Of a DNA stretch of 22,196 nucleotides, positions 7,624 through 14,610 are shown piece after piece. The stretch lies in assembly GCA_033809995.1 (NCBI GenBank), contig JAPXKQ010000037.1, positions 1-22,196 of the forward strand. The letters run 5' to 3'. This DNA is from Paratissierella sp033809995. Its GTDB lineage: Bacteria; Bacillota; Clostridia; Tissierellales; Tissierellaceae. The notes under the pieces were generated by a model that saw only the letters and a program-made list of their open reading frames with translations, ran no database searches and was not told the origin of the DNA. Numbering within the stretch: position 1 is the stretch's first letter; every line of letters begins with the position of its first letter. The translations under genes and the position numbers were made by a program.

Positions 7624-8598
7624 ATGCTTAAAATTGGAATTGTTGGATTGGGAGGCATGGGTACGGTACATTATAAGAATTATCAATATATTAATGACTG
7701 TAAGGTAGTCGCAGCTGTATGTAATTCAGAGAAAAGTAGGGAAAGGGCGGAGGAATTCGGATTAACGACCTATGATGATACTGAGTCTATGGTTTTTAAT
7801 GAGGACATTGATGTGGTGGATATCTGCACATCAACCTATCTTCATAAAAAGTACGCAATTGATGCATTAAATCTAGGCAAGCATGTAATTGTTGAAAAGC
7901 CTATAGCTTTATGCAAAGAAGATGCTGAAGAGATGTTTGATTTAGCAGAAGGCAAGGGATTGTTGCTATTTGTTGGGCATGTGGTTCAATTCACTAAAGA
8001 GACTGAATTCCTAAGAGAAGCTGTGAGAAGTGGTAAATATGGTAAGCCGCTTGATGGATATTTTAAGAGACTTGCAGGACTCCCGCAGTGGAGTAAGAGT
8101 GGTTGGTTATTTGACAAAGAGAAAAGTGGGGTATTACCTTTTGACCTTCACGTTCATGATTTAGACCTTATAATTAGTCTTTTTGGGGTACCCAAGAATT
8201 ATAATTACACAAGCTGTGGTAGAGAGGAAGCAGATTATAAGGAGGCATATAGGATAAATTATACTTTTGATAATCTAAATATCACAGCAGAAGCTGCTTG
8301 GTATAATGCAAATTATCCATTTATTGCATCTTGGAGGGTATATTTTGAAAGGGCAATCATAGAGTACGATGGGAAAAATGTTATAGTATATCAGCCCAAT
8401 CAGCTTCCTTATTATTATGATTTACATGAGGATGTAGTTGTATCAACTGGCATAAATCTGCCACCAACTTCAATGTTTTATAATGAACTATCTCATTTTA
8501 TTTCCTGTATAAAAGAGGGTATTTCATCAGATAAGGTAAGTCGAGAACAAGTCATAACAGGTGTGAAAATTATGGAGGATATTTTGAGGGGTGAATAA
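7624..8598 (+). CDS. Gfo/Idh/MocA family NAD(P)-dependent oxidoreductase (first copy)
   Basis: A 324-residue dehydrogenase. The N-terminal Rossmann domain begins KIGIVGLGGMG (3-13). The family's catalytic lysine is K92 in VEKPIA, and the active-site acidic residue and His lie in FDLHVHDLD (173-181). The C-terminal alpha/beta domain is of usual form but the protein is slightly short for the family (commonly 330-390). The likely reaction is reversible oxidation of a ring hydroxyl of a sugar, cyclitol or glycoside to a ketone. An unusually strong site, AAAGGAGGGGG, precedes the ATG. It is tightly linked to the isomerase upstream and the ABC importer downstream. Confidence 0.92.
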   Translation: MLKIGIVGLGGMGTVHYKNYQYINDCKVVAAVCNSEKSRERAEEFGLTTYDDTESMVFNEDIDVVDICTSTYLHKKYAIDALNLGKHVIVEKPIALCKEDAEEMFDLAEGKGLLLFVGHVVQFTKETEFLREAVRSGKYGKPLDGYFKRLAGLPQWSKSGWLFDKEKSGVLPFDLHVHDLDLIISLFGVPKNYNYTSCGREEADYKEAYRINYTFDNLNITAEAAWYNANYPFIASWRVYFERAIIEYDGKNVIVYQPNQLPYYYDLHEDVVVSTGINLPPTSMFYNELSHFISCIKEGISSDKVSREQVITGVKIMEDILRGE

Positions 8599-8660
8599 AT
8601 ATAAATATATAGTAATAGATTATATTTAATTAATGGGAATTTAAAAGGGGGTAAATTTAA

Positions 8661-9674
8661 ATGAAGAAGATTATTTTATTAGTTTTATCAATTGCTTTAG
8701 TTCTTTCAATGATAGCTTGTACAAAGCCTGCTCCAGCACCAGAACCTGCTAAGGAACCAGAAGTAACTGAGGCGCCAAAAGAGCCTGAAAAAACACCAGA
8801 ACCAGTAGAAGCGAAAAAATATAAGATTGGAATTCTTGCACCTGCGGTTACACATGGATGGGTAGCAGCTGTTGCTTATAATGCTGAATCTCGTGTAAAG
8901 GAATTGGCTAGTGAAGTAGAATATAAAATCCAAACAAGTACCAATGCTGAAGAAATGACAGCACAGCTTGATGACTTAATGACTTGGGGTGCTGAGGCAA
9001 TCGTAGCATTCCCGCAATGGGTAGGTATGGAAGTACCTATGCAAAGGGCATTAGATGCAGGTATCAAAATAGTTAACTTTGATATTGTAATCGATCTAGA
9101 TGGAGTTTATAGAGTTTCTGGAGACAACGAAGATATGGGTATCCAAGGTGCACATTATATAGTAGATAAGGTTGGAAAGGATGCTACGGTAGTTATGCTA
9201 GAAGTACCTACTTCAGGTTCTGTTTCTGAATTAAGAAAGAAAGGTTTTGTTGAAACTGCTAAAGAGATAGCACCAGACTTAAATATCATTACCTACGCTA
9301 CTCAATTTACTAGGGAAGATGGACTTAAGGACTTTGCTGATATATTGACAAAAAATCCTAAGATAGATGCAGTATATTCCATGGATGATGAGACTTCCAT
9401 AGGTGCATTACAAGCAATTAGAGAAGCAGGAAGAACAGATATCAAAGTAATTACTGGCGGTGGTGGGATGCAAGAATATTTCCGCATGATGCCAGAAAAT
9501 GAAGATATATGGATTCAATCAGCTTTATATAGCCCTGCTATGGTAAAAGATGCAGTGGATGTTGCGTTGAAGGTTCTTAAAGGTGAAACTGTTGAAAAGA
9601 TAAAGATTATTCCAACAACCATTGTTGATAGAGATAATTATAAAGATTTTCTAGATGAAGGTTCTCCATATTAA
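8661..9674 (+). CDS. Sugar ABC transporter substrate-binding lipoprotein, RbsB-type
   Basis: A 337-residue extracellular lipoprotein. Residues 1-19 form a lipoprotein signal peptide with lipobox SMIAC, so C20 would be lipidated and anchored on the outside of the membrane. Residues 21-56 are a Pro/Glu-rich linker (PAPAPEPAKEPE). From residue 57 (KYKIGILAPAVTHGW) the protein is a periplasmic-binding-protein type 1 fold, as in ribose, galactose and inositol binders, with the usual internal features (GDNEDMGIQGAHYI, YSMDDETSIGALQAI). It captures the sugar for the following ATPase and permease. AAAGGGGG lies upstream of the ATG. The 62-bp gap before it contains no clear terminator, so it is probably co-transcribed with the upstream genes. 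Confidence 0.93.
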   Translation: MKKIILLVLSIALVLSMIACTKPAPAPEPAKEPEVTEAPKEPEKTPEPVEAKKYKIGILAPAVTHGWVAAVAYNAESRVKELASEVEYKIQTSTNAEEMTAQLDDLMTWGAEAIVAFPQWVGMEVPMQRALDAGIKIVNFDIVIDLDGVYRVSGDNEDMGIQGAHYIVDKVGKDATVVMLEVPTSGSVSELRKKGFVETAKEIAPDLNIITYATQFTREDGLKDFADILTKNPKIDAVYSMDDETSIGALQAIREAGRTDIKVITGGGGMQEYFRMMPENEDIWIQSALYSPAMVKDAVDVALKVLKGETVEKIKIIPTTIVDRDNYKDFLDEGSPY

Positions 9675-9693
9675 TAGTTGGAAATAGGCAGGG

Positions 9694-9711
9694 GGTGGCT
9701 TCCACGCCACC
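9694..9711 (+). repeat. TTCCAC-loop hairpin element, copy 1
   Basis: GGTGGC (9694-9699), loop TTCCAC, GCCACC (9706-9711) form a perfect 6-bp stem just upstream of the ATPase start. It matches the elements at 12322 and 13551 in loop and setting but has different arm bases that still pair. It lies inside a false N-terminal extension of the ATPase reading frame. Confidence 0.7.
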
Positions 9712-9746
9712 TCTTGTTGTACCTAATACAAATTGGATGTGATTTT

Positions 9747-11270
9747 ATGATTGAGATGAAAAATATAATAAAATCATTTGGTAGCAACCTAGTACTAAAG
9801 GATGTGTCAATTACCATTAATGATGGAGAAATCTGTGCCTTAATAGGAGAAAATGGAGCTGGAAAATCCACATTGATGAATATATTGGGTGGAATTTACA
9901 AGAAGGACTCAGGCACGATATATCTCAATGGCGAGGAATTGGAATTCACCACTCCTGCTGATTCTCTAAATTCAGGGATAGCATTTATCCATCAGGAGTT
10001 AAATCTTATCAATGATCTACCTATATATGAAAATATGTTTCTTGGAAGAGAAATCAAAAGTGAAAGAGGAAGATTAGACTTAAGGAAAATGATAGAAGAA
10101 ACAAAAGAAATCTTTAAACAAATAAATGTAAATCTAGACCCAAGAACTATGGTACGAGATTTAGATGCCTCATATAAACAGATAGTTGAAATATGTAGAG
10201 CAATAAAGATGAAGGCTTCAATAATTATCATGGATGAGCCAACTACATCATTGACTGAGCCTGAAATTAAGAGAGTTTTCAAAATGATGAGTACCCTAAA
10301 GGAACGTAATGTTGGAATCATATTTATTTCCCATAAATTAAATGAGGTAAAAGAAATTTGTGAAAGATATATGGTACTGCGAGATGGGAAGCTTGTGGCG
10401 GAAGGTATGGTTGAGGATGTTAATACAGATGATTTAGCACGCTTTATGGTGGGCTACAACATCAATATAGATCAACTTTCAAGAAATAAAAAACTTGGTG
10501 GGGAAATATTAAGGGTAGAAAATCTAACCCATTCTAAAGCATTTAGAGATATTAGTTTTTCTATTAAACAGGGCGAGATATTGGGAGTCACAGGACTACT
10601 AGGGGATGGACGTAGTGAATTATTCCAATCAATATTTGGTGCAGAAAGTGTCCTCTCTGGAAAAGTTTATTTGGATGGAAAGGAAATCAAGGTTCAAGGC
10701 ACAGAGCAAGCACTCAATGTAGGAATAGGTTATTTACCTAGAAATAGAAAAGAAAATGCAATTATTAAGGATATGAATATTATTGAAAACGCCTCCATTG
10801 TAACATGGCCAATATTTTCAAATAAGGGAATTATAAATAGAAATAAACACGAAGAAATATTTGAAAACCAAATAAAGTCATTACGAATTAAGCTTCAAAA
10901 AACAACTGATAGTATCAATAGCCTATCAGGAGGTAATCAACAAAAGGTGGTTCTGGCAAAGTGGCTTTCTGCAAATCCAAAGGTTTTGATACTAGACAAC
11001 CCTACCCAGGGAGTTGATGTAGGGGCAAAGGAGGACATTTACGATATCATTTTAAAATTGGCTGAGGACAATATTGCTGTAGTAGTCCTTTCCAGTGAGG
11101 CACAGGAAATAATCCGAGTATGTGATCGAGCCTTAGTTATGTATCATGGAAAAATTCAAGGTGAAGTCTCTGGAGAAACAATGAATGAGCATGTTATTAT
11201 GCGACTGGCAACTGGGGGAGAATTGAACTCACACATAAGGGGTGGAATAAATGCTAAAGTTCAAGGATAA
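9747..11270 (+). CDS. Sugar ABC transporter ATPase with two ABC domains, RbsA-type
   Basis: A 507-residue fused double ATPase of the ribose/galactose/inositol importer class. The N-terminal domain has Walker A GENGAGKST (34-42), a diverged signature (LDASYKQIVEI) and Walker B IIIMDEP (159-165). The C-terminal domain has the family's usual lysine-less P-loop (GLLGDGRSE, 283-291) and a full signature LSGGNQQK (393-400). Its Walker B reads LILDNPT (414-420), with Asn where the catalytic Glu is expected, so this site is probably inactive. I place the start at ATG 9747 (MIEMKNII). The frame is open back to a TTG at 9678, but those 23 residues are translated from a hairpin repeat. The coding region overlaps the permease gene by 20 bases. 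Confidence 0.93.
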   Translation: MIEMKNIIKSFGSNLVLKDVSITINDGEICALIGENGAGKSTLMNILGGIYKKDSGTIYLNGEELEFTTPADSLNSGIAFIHQELNLINDLPIYENMFLGREIKSERGRLDLRKMIEETKEIFKQINVNLDPRTMVRDLDASYKQIVEICRAIKMKASIIIMDEPTTSLTEPEIKRVFKMMSTLKERNVGIIFISHKLNEVKEICERYMVLRDGKLVAEGMVEDVNTDDLARFMVGYNINIDQLSRNKKLGGEILRVENLTHSKAFRDISFSIKQGEILGVTGLLGDGRSELFQSIFGAESVLSGKVYLDGKEIKVQGTEQALNVGIGYLPRNRKENAIIKDMNIIENASIVTWPIFSNKGIINRNKHEEIFENQIKSLRIKLQKTTDSINSLSGGNQQKVVLAKWLSANPKVLILDNPTQGVDVGAKEDIYDIILKLAEDNIAVVVLSSEAQEIIRVCDRALVMYHGKIQGEVSGETMNEHVIMRLATGGELNSHIRGGINAKVQG

Positions 11271-12294
11271 AAATAGCAGAAGCTTTGTAGAATGGTTTAA
11301 AAATAGATGGACTGATGAGCCTTTGTTTAGTACTGCAGTAGCACTTTTGATAATGATTATATTACAAACTTTAGTTTTGGGATTTGAATATGATTCCTTT
11401 GGCAATTGGTTTAATTCATGGCTTAACAATTGGGTTAATATCCTTAGAAATAATGCTGGAGTAGGAATTATCTCACTAGGTATGACTTTTGTTATCATAT
11501 CAGGAGGAATAGACCTAGCAGTAGGCTCTACATTGGTAGCAACAGGTGCTGTAATTATGATGCTTATTGATACAGGACCAAAAGGAATTCTTGCTAATTT
11601 TGGATTAACAGGTACATTAGCATATATAATTACGATAATTATAGCTATAGTTTTAGGATATATACTAGGGACTGGTATAGGTTTGCTTATTACAAAGGGT
11701 AAGATACCTCCTTTTGTAGCTACTCTAGGAGCAATGAAAATATTTAGAAGTGTCACTCAACATTTTATGCAAGGTTACAATCCTACAGTACCAAAGGAGT
11801 TTCTCCAAATTTCAAGCTTTAGAATAGGCAATTTGATGCTTATGCCAATTATCTATTGGCTAATTATAGCATCCATACTATATTATATATCTAAACGAAC
11901 TATCTTTGGTCGCCAAGTGATTGCCGTGGGTTCCAATGAAAGAGCAGCCAAGCTTTCAGGAGTTAATGTTGAAAGGGTAAAAACAAGAGTATATTCATTA
12001 ATGGGAATATTGGTAGCAATAGCAGCTATTATCCAAGTTTCACGGATAGGCTCCATGGACTTTGCCAACGCAGGTAGTGGTAATGAAATGGACGCCATTG
12101 CTGCAGCAGTAGTTGGTGGTACAAGTATGAGCGGAGGAAGAGGGGCAATAGTCGGGACGGTATTTGGGATGCTTATTATAGCCGTTATGAACAATTTACT
12201 TAATCTATTTGGTGTACCACCATTTTTGAGAGAAGCGTTTAAGGGATTGATTGTGGTATTTGCGGTGCTTCTTCAAAGAAAAGAAAAGTCATAG
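11251..12294 (+). CDS. Sugar ABC transporter permease, RbsC-type
   Basis: A 347-residue membrane protein of the branched-chain/ribose permease family. After a cytoplasmic N-terminus of about 25 residues it has eight to ten membrane segments. Family hallmarks are SGGIDLAVGS (84-93) and VVGGTSMSGGRGAIVGT near the C-terminal third. It forms the channel of the importer, presumably as a homodimer. The ATG lies inside the last 20 bases of the ATPase gene, with GGGGTGG just upstream, so translation is coupled. It ends 65 bases before the second oxidoreductase; that gap carries hairpin elements. Confidence 0.94.
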   Translation: MLKFKDKNSRSFVEWFKNRWTDEPLFSTAVALLIMIILQTLVLGFEYDSFGNWFNSWLNNWVNILRNNAGVGIISLGMTFVIISGGIDLAVGSTLVATGAVIMMLIDTGPKGILANFGLTGTLAYIITIIIAIVLGYILGTGIGLLITKGKIPPFVATLGAMKIFRSVTQHFMQGYNPTVPKEFLQISSFRIGNLMLMPIIYWLIIASILYYISKRTIFGRQVIAVGSNERAAKLSGVNVERVKTRVYSLMGILVAIAAIIQVSRIGSMDFANAGSGNEMDAIAAAVVGGTSMSGGRGAIVGTVFGMLIIAVMNNLLNLFGVPPFLREAFKGLIVVFAVLLQRKEKS

Positions 12295-12296
12295 AG

Positions 12297-12343
12297 GGTG
12301 GGTTCCACGACAATATCGTAGGGGATGACTTCCACGTCATCCC
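12297..12343 (+). repeat. TTCCAC-loop hairpin element, copy 2, with an adjacent half element
   Basis: GGGATGAC (12322-12329), loop TTCCAC, GTCATCCC (12336-12343) form a perfect 8-bp stem. Just before it, GGGTGGGTTCCACGAC (12297-12312) looks like a partial second copy. Both lie between the permease and the second oxidoreductase, immediately ahead of the AAAGGGGG ribosome binding site. Confidence 0.75.
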
Positions 12344-12359
12344 GCTAAAGGGGGATAAC

Positions 12360-13391
12360 ATGTTAAAAATCGGGATTATTGGATGTGGGAAAATTGCTCA
12401 GGTAAGACATATACCTGAATATATGTCTAATGAGAATTGCAAAGTAATTGGATTTTTTGATAGGACTTATGATAGAGCGGAAGAAATGGTAGAAAAATAT
12501 GGTGGTGTAGCTTATAGGACATATGAGGAGCTTTTGGACAATAAGGAGATAGATGCGGTTAGCGTTTGTGTTGCAAATCATATGCATGCTGAAATCACCA
12601 TAGCAGCCTTACGTGCAGGGAAACATGCGCTTTGTGAAAAGCCAATGGCTACATCTATAGAAGATTGTGAAACTATGGTATCTACAGCTGATAATATGGG
12701 GAAGAAACTTCTAATAGGGCACAATCAATTGTTGACACCAGCTCATAAAAAGGCAAAAAAGTTGATAGAAAGCAGGCTTATAGGGGATATACTTATATTC
12801 AAAACTACCTTTGGACATGAGGGACCAGAAACTTGGAGTATAAATCCAGGACCTGATACTTGGTTCTTTGACAAAAATGCAGCAGTAATGGGTGTGATGG
12901 CAGACTTGGGAGTTCACAAGACATATGTGATACAGTATTTAACTGGACAGAAGGTCATAGAAACAACAGCTAGGCTTGCAACTTTAGATAAGAAAGATTC
13001 ATATGGAAATCTTATCGGCGTTGATGATAATGCATTTTGTATATATAAGATGGAAAATGGAATAGTTGGAACTATGACTGCAAGCTGGACCTATTACGGA
13101 CCAGAGGATAATAGTACAGTACTTTATGGAACCAAGGGAATAATGAGGATTTATGATGACCTGAAATATTCCATAATTGTTATGCTTCATAGTGGAGAAA
13201 AAATCTATTATGATATTGAAAACATTCAAACAAATGAAAATCAAACAAAATCAGGTGTTATAGATTTATTTATAAAAAGTATTTTAGAAGATAAAGACAC
13301 TGAACTTTCAGGTAAAAATGCATTAAGCTCCATGAGAGCAATCTTTGCAAGTATTGAATCATCAAATACAGGAAGAACAGTAACTATTTGA
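12360..13391 (+). CDS. Gfo/Idh/MocA family NAD(P)-dependent oxidoreductase (second copy)
   Basis: A 343-residue dehydrogenase distinct from the one at 7624. The Rossmann motif is KIGIIGCGKIA (3-13), the catalytic lysine is K94 in CEKPMA, and the conserved Asp and His are D182 and H186 in ADLGVHK. The remaining C-terminal domain has the normal family form (GYxG-like segment around VDDNAFCIYKMENG). Having two different members of this family in one operon suggests an oxidation and a later reduction, or oxidation at two positions. ATG is preceded by AAAGGGGG. It is flanked on both sides by intergenic palindromic repeats. Confidence 0.93.
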   Translation: MLKIGIIGCGKIAQVRHIPEYMSNENCKVIGFFDRTYDRAEEMVEKYGGVAYRTYEELLDNKEIDAVSVCVANHMHAEITIAALRAGKHALCEKPMATSIEDCETMVSTADNMGKKLLIGHNQLLTPAHKKAKKLIESRLIGDILIFKTTFGHEGPETWSINPGPDTWFFDKNAAVMGVMADLGVHKTYVIQYLTGQKVIETTARLATLDKKDSYGNLIGVDDNAFCIYKMENGIVGTMTASWTYYGPEDNSTVLYGTKGIMRIYDDLKYSIIVMLHSGEKIYYDIENIQTNENQTKSGVIDLFIKSILEDKDTELSGKNALSSMRAIFASIESSNTGRTVTI

Positions 13392-13407
13392 TTTGTCATT
13401 CTTATAT

Positions 13408-13525
13408 TGTCATCCCGACCGCAGTGGAGGGAACTCCTCATTTGTCATTTTGACAGAAGTGGATAAATCCCATTTTTTAAAAAAGGTGTGAAAAGATGAG
13501 ATCACTCGACCTTGCTCGGGATGAC
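13408..13525. repeat. TGTCAT-type interspersed repeat cluster (three copies, inverted)
   Basis: Two forward copies lie at 13408-13441 (TGTCATCCCGACCGCAGTGG onward) and 13443-13471 (more diverged, TGTCATTTTGACAGAAGTGG onward). One reverse copy lies at 13498-13525 and ends CTCGGGATGAC. The outer copies form an imperfect inverted repeat of about 30 bp per arm. The cluster fills the gap between the second oxidoreductase and the second isomerase. Confidence 0.8.
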
Positions 13526-13550
13526 CTAGGTATTGATAAAACAAACGTAG

Positions 13551-13572
13551 GGGATGGTTTCCATGCCATCCC
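13551..13572 (+). repeat. TTCCA-loop hairpin element, copy 3
   Basis: GGGATGG (13551-13557) and CCATCCC (13566-13572) pair around TTTCCATG. It is preceded by ACGTAGG, as at 12315 (ATCGTAGG). It sits directly ahead of the AAAAGGAGG site of the second isomerase. Confidence 0.72.
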
Positions 13573-13591
13573 GCAAAAGGAGGTTTTTACT

Positions 13592-14506
13592 ATGAAACTT
13601 GGATTTGTAAGTGCATTATTTGGCGAATATGATTTTGAAAAACTAATTGATATAGCTAGTGAACTTGAGTTTGCCTGTGTTGAAGTAGCATGCTGGCCAA
13701 AAGGTAGTGCAGACCGAAGATATGCTGGAGTTAGTCATATAGATGTGGAGAATATGACAGATGAGAAAGTTGGATACATTAATAATTATTGTAAAGAAAG
13801 AAATGTTGAGATATCATCCCTAGCTTTCTATCCAAATACCATAGGCAATGACTTGGAAATGAGAAATACAAATGTTTCTCATCTGTATAAAGTAATAGAT
13901 GCTAGTAGTAAACTAGGTGTAAATATGGTGACAACATTTATAGGTAGAGACCAATTTAAAACTGTCGAAGAAAACATTGAATTGTTTAAGAAAGTTTGGC
14001 CTGCTATAATAAATTATGCAGATGAAAAGGGAGTAAAAATAGCTATAGAAAACTGTCCAATGCTATTTGACAAGGGTCAATGGCCAGGAGGACAAAATCT
14101 ATTTACTTCACCTGTTATTTGGAGAAAGATATTTGAAATCGTACCAAATAAGAATTTTGGAATAAATATGGATCCGAGCCATTTTATATGGCAAATGATG
14201 GACTATATAAGTCCTATATATGAATTCAAAGATAGGATTTTCCATGTGCATTTTAAGGATATAAAATTATATCCCGAAAAGCTAAAAGAAGTGGGTATTA
14301 TGGCTTATCCACTTGATTATATGAGTCCAAAGCTTCCAGGACTTGGCGACGTAGATTGGGGTGCATATGTATCCACCCTTAATGAAATTGGATTTAGAGG
14401 ATATGCTTGTATAGAAGTGGAAGATAGAGCCTTCGAAGTAAGTGAAGAGAGGAAGATTGATAGTTTAAAGTTATCGAAGAGGTATCTGGAACAGTTTGTG
14501 ATATAG
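13592..14506 (+). CDS. TIM-barrel sugar isomerase/epimerase family protein (second copy), IolE/IolI-like
   Basis: A 304-residue member of the xylose-isomerase-like superfamily. Metal-site residues are visible: E31 in CVEVACWP, E153 in IAIENCP, D194 and H197 in NMDPSHFIWQ, H218/H220 in HVHFKD and E275 in CIEVED. PGLGDVDWG (249-257) is typical of inositol-dehydratase/isomerase-like and related sugar enzymes. It probably isomerises, dehydrates or hydrates a keto-sugar intermediate. The start is ATG 13592, after AAAAGGAGG. The open frame runs 96 bases further upstream to 13496, but those residues come from interspersed repeats and are not conserved protein. It is the last gene of the operon; the inverted repeat at 14512-14582 follows. 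Confidence 0.9.
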   Translation: MKLGFVSALFGEYDFEKLIDIASELEFACVEVACWPKGSADRRYAGVSHIDVENMTDEKVGYINNYCKERNVEISSLAFYPNTIGNDLEMRNTNVSHLYKVIDASSKLGVNMVTTFIGRDQFKTVEENIELFKKVWPAIINYADEKGVKIAIENCPMLFDKGQWPGGQNLFTSPVIWRKIFEIVPNKNFGINMDPSHFIWQMMDYISPIYEFKDRIFHVHFKDIKLYPEKLKEVGIMAYPLDYMSPKLPGLGDVDWGAYVSTLNEIGFRGYACIEVEDRAFEVSEERKIDSLKLSKRYLEQFVI

Positions 14507-14511
14507 GATTT

Positions 14512-14582
14512 TGTCATCCCGAACGTAGTCGAGGGATCTACTGTTTAGAAGTGAAGATTTCTCCACTACGATCGAAAAGACA
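14512..14582. repeat. TGTCAT-type interspersed repeat, inverted pair between convergent genes
   Basis: A forward copy at 14512-14541 (TGTCATCCCGAACGTAGTCG onward) faces a reverse copy at 14553-14582 (ending CGATCGAAAAGACA). The arms are about 30 bp with several mismatches around an 11-base centre. Lying between the convergent isomerase and GH18 genes, the folded pair may end transcription from both sides; I see no separate terminator there. Confidence 0.78.
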
Positions 14583-14610
14583 CTATGGGGCGATCTTATC
14601 CCACCCCTCC

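Noticed and set aside
11229..11756. 175-residue minus-strand frame opposite the permease
   Set aside because: It is the complement of hydrophobic codons of the RbsC-type permease, giving a low-complexity Ile/Pro-rich product with no family resemblance.
12915..12935. Possible frameshift in the second oxidoreductase near the active-site motif
   Set aside because: The frame reads through ADLGVHK and the whole C-terminal domain without interruption.
6782..14506. A standard myo-inositol (iol) operon
   Set aside because: The isomerases and dehydrogenases are iol-like superfamily members, but iolB, iolC, iolD and iolJ equivalents are all missing from the cluster.
13408..14582. TGTCAT-type repeats as a second CRISPR array
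   Set aside because: The copies are in both orientations, diverge from each other, and are not separated by regular spacers.
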